The notes beneath the pieces were generated by a model. It made no database searches. It was not told where the DNA came from and saw only the letters and a program-made list of their open reading frames with translations. The position numbers and the translations under genes were made by a program. This document shows positions 17,145-25,691 of a stretch of 64,000 bases of DNA, in pieces (position 1 is the first letter of the stretch; each line of letters begins with the position of its first letter). The stretch is from Bradyrhizobium sp. DOA9 (lineage in GTDB: Bacteria; Pseudomonadota; Alphaproteobacteria; Rhizobiales; Xanthobacteraceae): contig NZ_DF820425.1 of NCBI RefSeq assembly GCF_000617845.2, positions 379,690-443,689 of the forward strand. Reading direction: 5' to 3'.

Positions 17145-17364
17145 CGGAATGTGGGACGACCCCGCCTCCGCGCCGGGTGCCCGGGAGGATACAGCCCAGA
17201 TTGCGCTGCGCTCCAAGGGACGTCCCAATGAATCCCGAGCAAGGCGCTCCGGTCCGTCTTCGCTCTTCGAGCTGCGCCGGACACGCTTCGCCACGAGATT
17301 CTCGGCTTGCCGAGCCGAAGCTCGCGGCGACAGCCCGCCTGCGCCCTTTGGGCTTCGGCGCGGC

Positions 17365-17394
17365 ATCCTTCTCTCGCTATCGCGAGCGAAGGAT
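17365..17394 (-). terminator. Hairpin directly after the tRNA 3' end
   Basis: ATCCTTC-T-CTCGC (17365-17377) pairs with GCGAG-C-GAAGGAT (17382-17394), 12 bp with one mismatch and a 4-base loop. It overlaps the last base of the tRNA CCA. No T-run follows, so it may be a processing or weak termination signal. Confidence 0.45.
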
Positions 17395-17468
17395 GGTGGG
17401 CACGACAGGGATCGAACCTGTGACCCCTACCATGTCAAGGTAGTGCTCTCCCGCTGAGCTACGTGCCC
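17394..17468 (-). tRNA. tRNA-Val(GAC)
   Basis: The minus strand folds as a full cloverleaf: acceptor GGGCACG/CGTGCCC, D arm GCTC/GAGC, anticodon stem CTACC/GGTAG with loop TTGACAT (anticodon GAC, reading valine GTC), short variable loop, T arm ACAGG-TTCGATC-CCTGT, discriminator A. The 3' CCA is encoded (17394-17396). Confidence 0.97.
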
Positions 17469-17540
17469 TAGAGGTCATTTCATCGGTGGGGTCCCTATAA
17501 CGGCTCACGGGACCCTGCGCAAGGACGGAACGGCGCCGAT

Positions 17541-17900
17541 TTAGGCCGCCAGCATCTTGTTCACTTCACTGACCAATTCGCGCAAGTGAACGGGCTTGGA
17601 CAGCACCTTGGCGTTCTTGGGAGCGTCCGAATCCGAGTTCAGGGCAACCGCCGCAAAGCCGGTGATGAACATGATCTTGATATCAGGATCGAGTTCCGAG
17701 GCCCGGCGGGCGAGCTCGATGCCGTCCATTTCCGGCATCACGATGTCGGTCAGCAGCATCTCGAACGGCTCTTCCCGCAGCCGTTGATAGGCGGCCATGC
17801 CGTTGTCGTGGGAGGAGACCTGAAAACCGGCGTTTTCCAGCGCCTTGACCAGGAAACGGCGCATGTCGTTGTCGTCTTCGGCGAGCAGGATCTTTGGCAT
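17541..17900 (-). CDS. cpdR: Response regulator CpdR (single receiver domain)
   Basis: A 119-residue stand-alone receiver. It has the acidic pair near residues 8-10 (AEDDNDM), the phosphoacceptor Asp51 in LLTDIVMPEMDG, the Thr in MFITGFA, and the Lys in VLSKPVHL. Length and sequence fit CpdR, which in alphaproteobacteria controls ClpXP localisation and cell-cycle proteolysis after dephosphorylation through the CckA/ChpT relay. There is no output domain. It is a single gene; the 331 bp upstream (17901-18231) shows no other gene that I can support. Confidence 0.9.
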   Translation of the reverse strand: MPKILLAEDDNDMRRFLVKALENAGFQVSSHDNGMAAYQRLREEPFEMLLTDIVMPEMDGIELARRASELDPDIKIMFITGFAAVALNSDSDAPKNAKVLSKPVHLRELVSEVNKMLAA

Positions 17901-18231
17901 GGCAGGAAACGTCGAATCCCCAGAGGATATCAGCAGGGGTTACTAAGCCCGACAGAGGGTAAATTTGGGGTGAAAATCTTAACTCTGCCGGCCCCGCTGC
18001 CGGCTCTTTGTGGACCGGAACGAGGTCCAAATCAATCGAGCCGGACGGGCGCGTCCCCATCCCGATGCCCGCACGGTTAAGACCTGTTCCAATCGGCCAA
18101 TACATCTTTCCACTTGGCAGAATGGTTGCGATTCCGGACAATGACGGCACATAAGAGCCGCTTGATCGGCCGAATCATTGGACCCGGAGCTTGTCCGGAT
18201 CGTGCGGCACGAAGGGACGAAGCCTGAGAAG

Positions 18232-19122
18232 ATGACCCGCTTTGACGGCGACATGTCGCCAGCCTTCGAGATCTTCGAGCCTGCCGAATGGCGCGCGCCC
18301 GTCATCTTCAACTCGCCGCATTCCGGCTCGACCTATCCGGAGGAATTCCTGGCGGCGTCACGGATCGACCTGCCGACGCTGCGGCGCTCGGAAGATTCGT
18401 TCATGGACGAGCTGATCGGCCATCTCAGCGCGCGCGGCTTTCCGACCGTGCGGGTCAACTTTCCCCGCTCCTATGTCGACGTCAACCGCGAGCCCTATGA
18501 GCTCGACCCGCGCATGTTCACCGGCCGGCTGCCGAGCTTCGCCAACACCCGCTCGATGCGCGTCGCCGGCGGCCTCGGCACCATTCCGCGCGTGGTCGGC
18601 GACGGCCAGGAAATCTACCGCGAGCGCCTCCTGGTCGACGATGCGCTGGGGCGGATCGAGACGCTATACAAGCCCTATCATCGCGCGCTGCGCCGGCTGA
18701 TCAACAAGGTGCACCAGATGTTCGGCACCGTGGTGCTGGTCGACTGCCATTCGATGCCCTCGGTCGGCGTCAGCAGGGACGAGCCGCGCCGGCCCGACGT
18801 CGTGATCGGCGACCGCTACGGCACCAGCTGCACGCCGCTGTTGCCCGATCGCGTCGAGGAGACCATGAGCGGGCTCGGCTATTCGATCGGCCGCAACAAG
18901 CCCTATGCCGGCGGCTTCATCACCGAGCATTACGGCAATCCCGCGAGCGGCCTGCACGCCGTGCAGCTCGAGCTCAATCGCGCGATCTACATGGATGAGC
19001 GGCGGCGCGAGCGCAGCGCGCGCTTTGCGCAAGTGGCCTCCGACTTCGGCGTTCTCGCCGACGTGCTGGCGACCACGATTCCGTTTACCGACCTCGGCCC
19101 GTTCCAGGCCGCAGCGGAATAG
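18232..19122 (+). CDS. N-formylglutamate amidohydrolase family protein
   Basis: A 296-residue zinc hydrolase releasing formate from N-formylglutamate in histidine breakdown, or acting on related N-acyl amino acids. Family motifs are visible: FNSPHSGSTYP, VNFPRSYVDVNREPYELDP, VLVDCHSMPS, and TEHYGNPASGLHAVQLELNR. The start at 18232 (MTRFDG) matches the usual family N-terminus; an in-frame TTG at 18178 would add 18 residues with no support. There are no hut genes nearby, so its pathway is not shown by context. It is followed by the sRNA on the other strand. Confidence 0.9.
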   Translation: MTRFDGDMSPAFEIFEPAEWRAPVIFNSPHSGSTYPEEFLAASRIDLPTLRRSEDSFMDELIGHLSARGFPTVRVNFPRSYVDVNREPYELDPRMFTGRLPSFANTRSMRVAGGLGTIPRVVGDGQEIYRERLLVDDALGRIETLYKPYHRALRRLINKVHQMFGTVVLVDCHSMPSVGVSRDEPRRPDVVIGDRYGTSCTPLLPDRVEETMSGLGYSIGRNKPYAGGFITEHYGNPASGLHAVQLELNRAIYMDERRRERSARFAQVASDFGVLADVLATTIPFTDLGPFQAAAE

Positions 19123-19218
19123 GACGCGGCTGCTCTCTCAAAACGACGCGGCCTTGCGCGCGATTGCGCTTTCGCTTCGCAAGCCTGCGCGCCCTGAAAT
19201 GAAAACGGCGGAGCCAAG

Positions 19219-19253
19219 AAAAAAGGGCCGCTCGCGAATGACGCAAGCGGCCC
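19219..19253 (-). terminator. Rho-independent terminator of the small RNA
   Basis: On the minus strand GGGCCGCTTGCG pairs with CGCGAGCGGCCC over 12 bp (one G-T pair) around loop TCATT, followed by six T (19224-19219). Confidence 0.9.
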
Positions 19254-19310
19254 AAGTCTAGGGAGGAAACGCCCAAGGAGGGCAGCGGTAACGCGAAGCG
19301 CTACCGCACC
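19219..19310 (-). ncRNA. mmgR: suhB/MmgR-type (alpha-r8) trans-acting small RNA
   Basis: The roughly 92-nt transcript on the minus strand has three parts. A 10-bp hairpin (19307-19298 with 19294-19285, one G-U pair, UUC loop) comes first. A small hairpin GCCC-UCCUU-GGGC (19283-19271) follows, then an unpaired UUUCCUCCCU (19269-19260). It ends with a 12-bp stem (19253-19242 with 19236-19225) and six U. The UUUCCUCCCU segment is the invariant unpaired motif I know from the MmgR (alpha-r8, Rfam suhB) family. The location, opposite to and upstream of an inositol-monophosphatase-family gene, also matches the suhB motif. In Sinorhizobium MmgR limits polyhydroxybutyrate storage. Family assignment is from memory. 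Confidence 0.85.
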
Positions 19311-19315
19311 GCAAC

Positions 19316-19344
19316 AATATGCGGCCGCGCCGCACAAAGTGCAA
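19316..19344 (-). promoter_or_regulatory. Sigma70-type promoter of the small RNA
   Basis: On the minus strand TTGCAC (19344-19339) and CATATT (19321-19316) are exactly 17 bases apart. The predicted start is at about 19310-19309, just before the first hairpin of the sRNA. Confidence 0.8.
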
Positions 19345-19648
19345 GGGCTTTTGCGCCGTTTCCCATGCAAACCGCACATGGCTCAGTTGCTTCCATGGAA
19401 ACCCAGATTCAGTTTCTTTGATAAGATAATTCAATGGGTTGATTGTCATTTGCATACGAACAAGGCAACCTCGGAACTAAGTTTTCAACTCCGTGATCGA
19501 TATTTGGCCAGCGGATGACTGGAATGGGGCAGCGTCCCCGGCATCCAAAATACCAGGGAGCAACCTCAACACAGCGCTGCACCCGGCTGGCGAATTGAGC
19601 TAGGCAGGACGCAAGCCCCATCCAACTTTCGGTTCGAGGATTTCGCCT

Positions 19649-20431
19649 GTGACGGTGATCGACTTCTCCGCCTTCATCGGTCGGCTTGCCACCGCCTCCG
19701 GCGAAACCATCCTGCCGTTCTTCCGCACCTCGCTGTCGATCGACGACAAGAGCAAGACCAAGGATTTCGATCCCGTGACCGAGGCCGACCGCGCCGCCGA
19801 GGCGGTGATGCGGCGGCTGATCAAGGCCAACTTCCCCCAGCACGGCATCGTCGGCGAGGAATTCGGCAACGAACGCGAGGACGCCGACTACGTCTGGGTG
19901 CTCGACCCCATCGACGGCACCAAATCCTTCATCGGCGGCTTTCCGATCTGGGGCACGCTGATCGCGCTGTTGCACAAGGGCACGCCGGTGTTCGGCATGA
20001 TGCACCAGCCGTTCATCGGCGAGCGCTTTTCCGGCGACAACGGTTCGGCCAATTACAAGGGGCCATCGGGCGAGCGCCGGCTCCAGGTCCGCCGCTGCGC
20101 TTCGCTGTCGGAGGCCACCACCTACACCACCAGCCCGCTGCTGATGAACGAGCGCGACCGCGCCATCTTCAGCCGCATCGAGAAGAGCGCGCGGCTGTCG
20201 CGCTATGGCGGCGACTGCTACTCCTATTGCATGCTGGCCGCGGGCCACGTCGACCTCGTGGTCGAGACCGAGCTGAAGCCCTACGACATCGCAGCGCTGA
20301 TCCCGATCGTGACCGGCGCCGGCGGCGTCGTCAGCACCTGGGAAGGCAAGCCCGCCCAGGGCGGCGGCCGCATCATCGCAGCCGGCGACGCACGGGTTCA
20401 CGAGGAAGCGTTGAAGCTTTTGAACCAGTAG
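19649..20431 (+). CDS. hisN: Inositol-monophosphatase family phosphatase, probably histidinol-phosphatase
   Basis: A 260-residue Mg-dependent phosphatase. It has the IMPase signatures GEEFGNE (metal-binding Glu), WVLDPIDGTKSFI (DPIDGT, residues about 88-100) and the C-terminal ELKPYDIAALIPIVTGAGG (in place of the WDxAAG of true inositol phosphatases). The combination DPIDGTKSFI.G.P..GTLI and the changed C-terminal motif favour the HisN type, the last-but-one histidine step, used in many actinobacteria and alphaproteobacteria. The GTG start at 19649 fits. It lies opposite the MmgR-type sRNA. Confidence 0.88.
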   Translation: MTVIDFSAFIGRLATASGETILPFFRTSLSIDDKSKTKDFDPVTEADRAAEAVMRRLIKANFPQHGIVGEEFGNEREDADYVWVLDPIDGTKSFIGGFPIWGTLIALLHKGTPVFGMMHQPFIGERFSGDNGSANYKGPSGERRLQVRRCASLSEATTYTTSPLLMNERDRAIFSRIEKSARLSRYGGDCYSYCMLAAGHVDLVVETELKPYDIAALIPIVTGAGGVVSTWEGKPAQGGGRIIAAGDARVHEEALKLLNQ

Positions 20432-20484
20432 CGAGCGGGCGGCGGCACGTCCGACGCGGAAGCGGAGACGGCGAAGCAGGTGTT

Positions 20485-20644
20485 CTTACCCTCCCCTGAA
20501 GGGGGAGGGTCGCTTTGCCTTGAGCGAAGCGAGAGGTGAAGCGGGGTGGGGTGATCTCTCCACACGGGCACCGCATGGAGAGACTGTCACCCCACCCCGC
20601 TCGCGCTTCGCGCGATCGACCCTCCCCCTCCAGGGGAGGGTAAG
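20485..20644. repeat. Long palindromic repeat, 160 bp (CTTACCCTCCCCT family)
   Basis: Arms CTTACCCTCCCCT (20485-20497) and AGGGGAGGGTAAG (20632-20644) are perfectly complementary. Inside is a second palindrome, GGGGTGGGGTGA against TCACCCCACCCC. The nearly identical element lies at 44374-44539 and a worn one at 12854-13176. It sits between convergent genes. Confidence 0.85.
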
Positions 20645-20651
20645 AGTCCTC

Positions 20652-21542
20652 TCACACCGCTTCTGACCGCAAGTGCTCCACCAGCATCTTGGCCGGCTTC
20701 GGCAGCGCCTTGAAGCTGCGCGCGCAGATCACGAGCTTGCGGTTGGCGAAAGCATCGCGCAGGCGGACCATTGCGAGCGGCATGGTCTTGGCGCAGCGGC
20801 GGGCGGCGGCTTCGGGCACCAGCGCCACGCCGACATCGGCGGCGACCATCCGGCAGATCGCGTCGAAATCGCGCAGGCGCGCGCGGAAATGCGGCCGCAT
20901 GCCGAGCCGCGCGGCGTGCTTCGAGATGTGCATCTGGAGCGCGGTGGCGCTGGTCAGGCCGACGAAGTCGCAAGCCCCCGCCTCCTGAAAGTCGATCTGG
21001 CGGCGGCCGGCAAACGGGCCGCGTTTCGACGTCACCAGCGTCAGACGGTCCTCGCTGAAGGGGAAGCGCTCGATATGCTCGGGCAGCGCGTGCTCGGCGG
21101 CGAAGCCGAGATCGGCCGCGCCTGCGGTGATGGCGGCCGCGATATCGGTGCTCTCGCGCTCCTCGATGTCGACGGCGACGTCGCGATGCGCGCGCAGGAA
21201 GCCGGCGAGCGCCTTCGGCAGATGCTCCGACAGGCCCGACGTGTTGGCGAGGAAATGTACGCTGGCGCGCACGCCGCTGGCAAAGCCGGCGAGATCGCCG
21301 CGCATGGCGTCGATCTGGTGGATCACGAGCCTGGCATGATCGAGCAGGCTCTCCCCGGCCGCGGTCAACTCCACTCCGCGGCGCCCGCGCTTGAGCAACG
21401 CGACGCCGAGCGCATCCTCGAGGCCCTTGATGCGCGCGCTGGCCGAGGCCAGCGCCAGGTGCGAGCGCTCCGCGCCGCGGGTGATGCTGCGCTGGTCGGC
21501 GACCGCGATGAAGAGCTGGAGATCGACAAGGTCGAAGCGCAT
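20652..21542 (-). CDS. LysR family transcriptional regulator
   Basis: A 296-residue regulator. The winged helix-turn-helix is at residues 1-60 (FDLVDLQLFIAVADQRSI, then ASASARIKGLEDALG.LLKRGRRGVELTAAG) and a type-2 periplasmic-binding-like effector domain follows. It is divergent from a TauE/SafE exporter gene with about 90 bp between starts, the usual LysR layout for control of the neighbour. The effector is unknown; a small organic acid or sulphonate is a reasonable guess from the neighbour. Confidence 0.92.
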   Translation of the reverse strand: MRFDLVDLQLFIAVADQRSITRGAERSHLALASASARIKGLEDALGVALLKRGRRGVELTAAGESLLDHARLVIHQIDAMRGDLAGFASGVRASVHFLANTSGLSEHLPKALAGFLRAHRDVAVDIEERESTDIAAAITAGAADLGFAAEHALPEHIERFPFSEDRLTLVTSKRGPFAGRRQIDFQEAGACDFVGLTSATALQMHISKHAARLGMRPHFRARLRDFDAICRMVAADVGVALVPEAAARRCAKTMPLAMVRLRDAFANRKLVICARSFKALPKPAKMLVEHLRSEAV

Positions 21543-21634
21543 GGCGTTGGGTCTCCTCAGCCTTCGTTTGGAACGAAGGCTTTCTCCGTAACCTCCAGAT
21601 TGTGCCTGATCGCGGTATCGGTCAATGTACGGAG

Positions 21635-22387
21635 ATGATCGACCCGCTGCTCATCCTCATCGCCGCCGTGTTCCTGCTTGCCGGATTCGTCAAGGGCGTG
21701 GTCGGGCTCGGCCTGCCGACGGTGACCATGGGCCTGCTGGCGGTGAGCATGGCGCCGAGCCGCGCCATCGCCATCGTCATCGTGCCCGCCATCGTCACCA
21801 ACATCTGGCAGACCTTCGTCGGCCCTCATCTGCGCGATATCCTGAAGCGGCTGTGGCCGCTGATGATCGGCACCGTGGTCGGCTGCTGGCTCAACGCCGG
21901 CGCGCTGACCGGGCCGCATGCGCGCTACGGCACGATCGTGCTCGGCGCCCTGCTCGTCGTCTACGCCGTGATCGGCCTGAACAAGTTCCACGTCCGCGTC
22001 GCGCCCGAGAACGAAAAATGGGTCGGCGGCGTGGTCGGCATCGTCACCGGCGTGATCTCGGCCTCAACCGGCGTGCAGGTGATCCCGTCGATGCCGTTCA
22101 TGCAGGCGATCGGCATGGAAAAGGACGAGCTGGTGCAGGCGCTGGGCGTGTTCTTCACCACCGCGACGCTGGCGCTCGCCTTCAACCTGAGCGCGGTCGG
22201 ACTGCTGACGCCGGCCAATATCGTGCCGGGTGCGATCGGCCTCGCCATGGCCTTTGCCGGCATGTTCATCGGCCAATCGGTGCGGGCGCGGATGCCGGCC
22301 GAAGCGTTTCGCCGCTGGTTCCTGATCGCGATGATCCTGCTCGGCCTCTATCTCACCGGCAGCGCGCTGGCGAAAGAGTTCTTCTGA
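21635..22387 (+). CDS. Sulphite exporter TauE/SafE family membrane protein
   Basis: A 250-residue integral membrane protein with about eight hydrophobic helices and the family GVVGLGLPTVTMGLL motif repeated as GIVTGVISASTGVQVIPSMPF. TauE/SafE proteins move sulphite or organosulphur anions across the inner membrane. The start at 21635 (MIDPLL) is the best family match; its GGAG lies unusually close, so a GTG at 21602 cannot be excluded. It is probably controlled by the divergent LysR gene. It converges with the GFA gene, leaving 3 bp. Confidence 0.88.
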   Translation: MIDPLLILIAAVFLLAGFVKGVVGLGLPTVTMGLLAVSMAPSRAIAIVIVPAIVTNIWQTFVGPHLRDILKRLWPLMIGTVVGCWLNAGALTGPHARYGTIVLGALLVVYAVIGLNKFHVRVAPENEKWVGGVVGIVTGVISASTGVQVIPSMPFMQAIGMEKDELVQALGVFFTTATLALAFNLSAVGLLTPANIVPGAIGLAMAFAGMFIGQSVRARMPAEAFRRWFLIAMILLGLYLTGSALAKEFF

Positions 22388-22390
22388 CCC

Positions 22391-22801
22391 CTACGATTTT
22401 GGCTCAAAGCCCGGCACCCATTTTTCTTGCTGCGGCAGATCGTCCTGGATTGTCCACCACGGCGCGCGCGACGAGGTGAAAACGTGGAGGCGCGGCCGGA
22501 CCTCCGGGTCGTCATCGAGCAGGCCGGCGGGAATGCTGACGGTCGGGAGATAGCTCGCCTTGCCCGGCGTCGGGCAGCCGCAAGTCCTGCACCGATGGCG
22601 GAAACTTCCCGGGGAGGATTCGTAGGCCACGGTCAGGTTCTCGCCTGCAACGAAGCGAAACTTGTCGGCATCGACATGGGCGTAGGTGGCGAAGGCCGCG
22701 CCGGTCAGCTTGCGGCAATTGACGCAATGGCAGTGCGTCAGCGCGCGGACCTTGTCGATCTCGAAGCGCACGGCGCCGCACAGGCAGCTTCCTCTCACCA
22801 C
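22391..22801 (-). CDS. GFA family (glutathione-dependent formaldehyde-activating enzyme-like) protein
   Basis: A 136-residue zinc protein with GTG start at 22801 after GGGAGA. It has the GFA/CENP-V cysteine pattern: CLCGAVRFE, THCHCVNCRKLTGAAF, and CRTCGCPTP. These should bind two zinc ions. Most members are of unknown function despite the formaldehyde label. It lies in opposite orientation to the exporter. Confidence 0.92.
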   Translation of the reverse strand: MVRGSCLCGAVRFEIDKVRALTHCHCVNCRKLTGAAFATYAHVDADKFRFVAGENLTVAYESSPGSFRHRCRTCGCPTPGKASYLPTVSIPAGLLDDDPEVRPRLHVFTSSRAPWWTIQDDLPQQEKWVPGFEPKS

Positions 22802-22867
22802 TTGAATCTCCCTCGCGGGGCCACTTTCGGGCCGGTCGCGTCCGCACCATCGTTCGTTCGAATCAGA

Positions 22868-23500
22868 CTACCGCGTCTCCAGCATGGCGACACGGATGCC
22901 GAGATAGATGAAGAGGCCGCCGAGCGCGCGGTTGACCCAGGCAATCGCCCCCTCTGACTTGCGCAGCCGGTGCGCGGCCCTGGCGGCGAATGCGGCGAGC
23001 ACCAGGCACCACAGCGTTCCCGTGAAGATGAAGATCAGGCCGAGGGTCAGGAAGGCGAGCGGCTTGTGCGGCGCATCGGCTGCGACGAATTGCGGCAGGA
23101 AGGCGAGGAAGAACAGCGCGACCTTTGGATTGAGCGCATTGGTCAAGACGCCCTGGAGAAAGACCCGCGAGAGCGAGCTGCGCACCGGCTCATCGATGCT
23201 CGAAGCCGGCACCGGGCGCGACCACAGCATCTGCAGGCCGGTCACGACCAGATAGGCCGCGCCGACCAGCTTCAGGATCGAGAAGGCCGTGGACGAGGCC
23301 ATCAGCAGAGCCGAAAGCCCGATCGCCGCGCCCGCGACATGGACGAAGCAGCCGCAACTGATGCCCAAGGCGGCAGCGGCACCGCCCCGCCAGCCCATTT
23401 GCATGCTGCGGCCGATCACATAGACCGAATCCGGCCCCGGCGTGATGTTGAGCAGCACGCCCGACAGGATGAAAAGCCCGATTTCGTGAATGCCCAGCAT
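22868..23500 (-). CDS. LysE/RhtB family amino-acid exporter
   Basis: A 210-residue membrane protein with six hydrophobic helices. The start MLGIHEIGLFILSGVLLNIT is followed by PGPDSVYVIGRS, the hallmark of the family, and GAAAALGISCGCFVHV. It exports amino acids or related metabolites; the substrate cannot be told from sequence. The 221 bp between this gene and the divergent cyclase (23501-23721) holds their promoters but no clear motif. Confidence 0.93.
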   Translation of the reverse strand: MLGIHEIGLFILSGVLLNITPGPDSVYVIGRSMQMGWRGGAAAALGISCGCFVHVAGAAIGLSALLMASSTAFSILKLVGAAYLVVTGLQMLWSRPVPASSIDEPVRSSLSRVFLQGVLTNALNPKVALFFLAFLPQFVAADAPHKPLAFLTLGLIFIFTGTLWCLVLAAFAARAAHRLRKSEGAIAWVNRALGGLFIYLGIRVAMLETR

Positions 23501-23721
23501 GAAGGTGCCCTGCTGCCGTCCTGGCGATCCCGGTTCCGCTTAGTCGTTTCGTCCGTCCCCGTCCACCGCCGGAATTGCGGAGGATTTACCTCGAATTTGC
23601 AATGCGGATCATGCTTCCGCTCCGGCGCATCTGCTCTATAAAGGCAGAGTTCTTGAAATGCGGGATTCGCGGCAACCGCCACGTCGTGGCGGTCACCTCA
23701 ATCCCTTGGAGCTTTGAGGAT

Positions 23722-25518
23722 ATGGAAAGACGTCTGGCCGCCATCGTCTGCGCCGATGTCGCCGGCTATTCGCGCATGATGGGCAGCGACGAGGCCGGCA
23801 CTCATGCCGCCTTCAAGGCCCATCGCGCCGCGATCCATCCCATCATCCTCAATCACGGCGGCCGCGTCGTGAAGAACACCGGCGACGGCTTCCTGCTGGA
23901 ATTCGCCTCGATCGTCGGCGCCACCGAGGCGGCGATCGCGATGCAGACGCTGATGGCCGAACGCAACCGCCACCTGCCAGCCGACCGCGCCATGCAGTTT
24001 CGGCTCGGCATCCACATGGGCGACGTCATCGCCGACGAGGACGAGGTCTTCGGCGACGACGTCAACATCGCCGTCCGCCTGGAATCGGTGGCGAGCCCGG
24101 GCGGGTTCGCGATCTCGGCCAAGGCTTACCGGGAGGCGAGCAAGCATCTGTCGGTGCCGCTGACCGACGCCGGCAACCATCGCTTCAAGAACATCAAGGA
24201 CGCGATCGGGGTCTTTACCTGGACGCCCGAGGGCGCGCCGGCGCTTGCTCCCGAGCTCCGGGAGGCCTCGGCGCTGTCGCAGCAGTACCGTACCGCGATC
24301 GTCGGCGTGCTGCCCTTTGCCAATCTCAGCGACGCCCAGGACGAATATTTCTCCGACGGCCTCACCGAGGACCTGATCCACGCGCTGTCGCTGCAATCCT
24401 TCTATCGGGTGCTCAGCCGCAACTCGACCTTCGCCTTCAAGGGCAAGAACATCGGCACCCGGCTGATCGCGCGCGAGATCGACGCCACCTATCTGATCCA
24501 GGGCTCGGTGCGGCGCGCCGGCGCCAAGATCCGCGTCACCGCCGAACTGATCGCGCCGGAGACCGGCGAGCAGCTCTGGACCGGCCGCTACGACCGCGAC
24601 ATCGGCGATTTGTTCGCGATGCAGGACGAGATCACGACCAATTTGTCTGCCGCCATCGCCACCGAGATCGTCCGGGCGGAAGCCTCGGCGCCGGCGCGGC
24701 ACTCGACCGACGTCACCGCCTGGGACCGCTTCCTCAAGGGGCTGTCGCATTACTACCGGCAGACCAAGGAGGATCTGGCGGCCGCCGTCGAGCTGTTCCG
24801 CGAGGCGATCGGGCTCGATCCCAAGCTGTCGATCGCGCATGCCTATCTCGCCACGATCCAAATCCAGAGCATCCAGTTCGGCTGGGTCAAGGGCACGCGC
24901 GAGATGTGGGCCGAGGCGATGAGCCTCGCCGAAACCAGCGTCCGGCTCGATCCGCGCTCGTCCTTCGCGTTCTCGATCCTGACCTGGGCGCACGCGCTGG
25001 AGGGTCATCACGAGGCGGCAATGGACGCCGCCAAGCGCGCGGTCGCGCTCAACCCCTACGATAATGGCGCGCGCGGCGTGCTCGGCATCTGCCATTTCAT
25101 GGTCGGCGAGCACCGCGAGGCGATCGAGCTGTTCTCAATGGCCGCGCAGCGCGACAACAGCGACCCGCGCTACCAATGGGCGGCGCTGAACGCGTTCAGC
25201 CATTATCTGTTGCGCCAATATGACGCGACGCTGTCATGGGCGCGCGAACAGCTCTACATCAACCCGAATCACATGCAGGCGCTGGCGATCCGGGCCGCGG
25301 CGCTGGCGCAGCTGGGACGCAGCGACGAGGCCGGCGAAGCCGCCCGCGTGCTGATGGCAAACTATCCAACGCTGAACGTCGACAGGCACTTGCGCAACTT
25401 CCACTGGAAGCGGCCGGAGGACGTCGCGCATTATCGCGAGGGGCTGCTGAAGGCCGGCGTACCGCTCGGCAAGCTGACGCTGGTTCAGAGCGACGTGAAA
25501 CGGGCCGCCGAGTCCTGA
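23722..25518 (+). CDS. Class III adenylate cyclase with TolB-like and TPR domains
   Basis: A 598-residue protein starting at 23722. The N-terminal class III cyclase domain (residues 1-170) keeps both metal Asp (VCADVAGYSRMM, KNTGDGFLLEF) and the transition-state Asn/Arg (DDVNIAVRLESVA). A TolB-like N-terminal domain follows (VLPFANLSDAQDEYFSDGLTEDL), then TPR repeats to the end (from about residue 330). Many paralogues occur in Bradyrhizobium. It has no membrane segment, so it should act in the cytosol as a signalling enzyme; the input signal is not known. Confidence 0.9.
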   Translation: MERRLAAIVCADVAGYSRMMGSDEAGTHAAFKAHRAAIHPIILNHGGRVVKNTGDGFLLEFASIVGATEAAIAMQTLMAERNRHLPADRAMQFRLGIHMGDVIADEDEVFGDDVNIAVRLESVASPGGFAISAKAYREASKHLSVPLTDAGNHRFKNIKDAIGVFTWTPEGAPALAPELREASALSQQYRTAIVGVLPFANLSDAQDEYFSDGLTEDLIHALSLQSFYRVLSRNSTFAFKGKNIGTRLIAREIDATYLIQGSVRRAGAKIRVTAELIAPETGEQLWTGRYDRDIGDLFAMQDEITTNLSAAIATEIVRAEASAPARHSTDVTAWDRFLKGLSHYYRQTKEDLAAAVELFREAIGLDPKLSIAHAYLATIQIQSIQFGWVKGTREMWAEAMSLAETSVRLDPRSSFAFSILTWAHALEGHHEAAMDAAKRAVALNPYDNGARGVLGICHFMVGEHREAIELFSMAAQRDNSDPRYQWAALNAFSHYLLRQYDATLSWAREQLYINPNHMQALAIRAAALAQLGRSDEAGEAARVLMANYPTLNVDRHLRNFHWKRPEDVAHYREGLLKAGVPLGKLTLVQSDVKRAAES

Positions 25519-25691
25519 ACGGCAGGCCGCGGTCCTTCGCAACAAGCTGTTCGCGCCCGTTGACAGGACCGTGAAATCAGCCACACTTCATCACACGTTG
25601 AAGTAGTATAGTCTGCTGCCGGTTTTTTAGGACTTTCCGCGCTTGATCGGCGCGTCCTTATTTGCGATTCGCCGTTTTCAGGATTTGGGCC

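Noticed and set aside
17023..17457. Open frame ending DRTCDPYHVKVVLSR
   Set aside because: This is the familiar false translation of a tRNA gene on the other strand plus repeat DNA.
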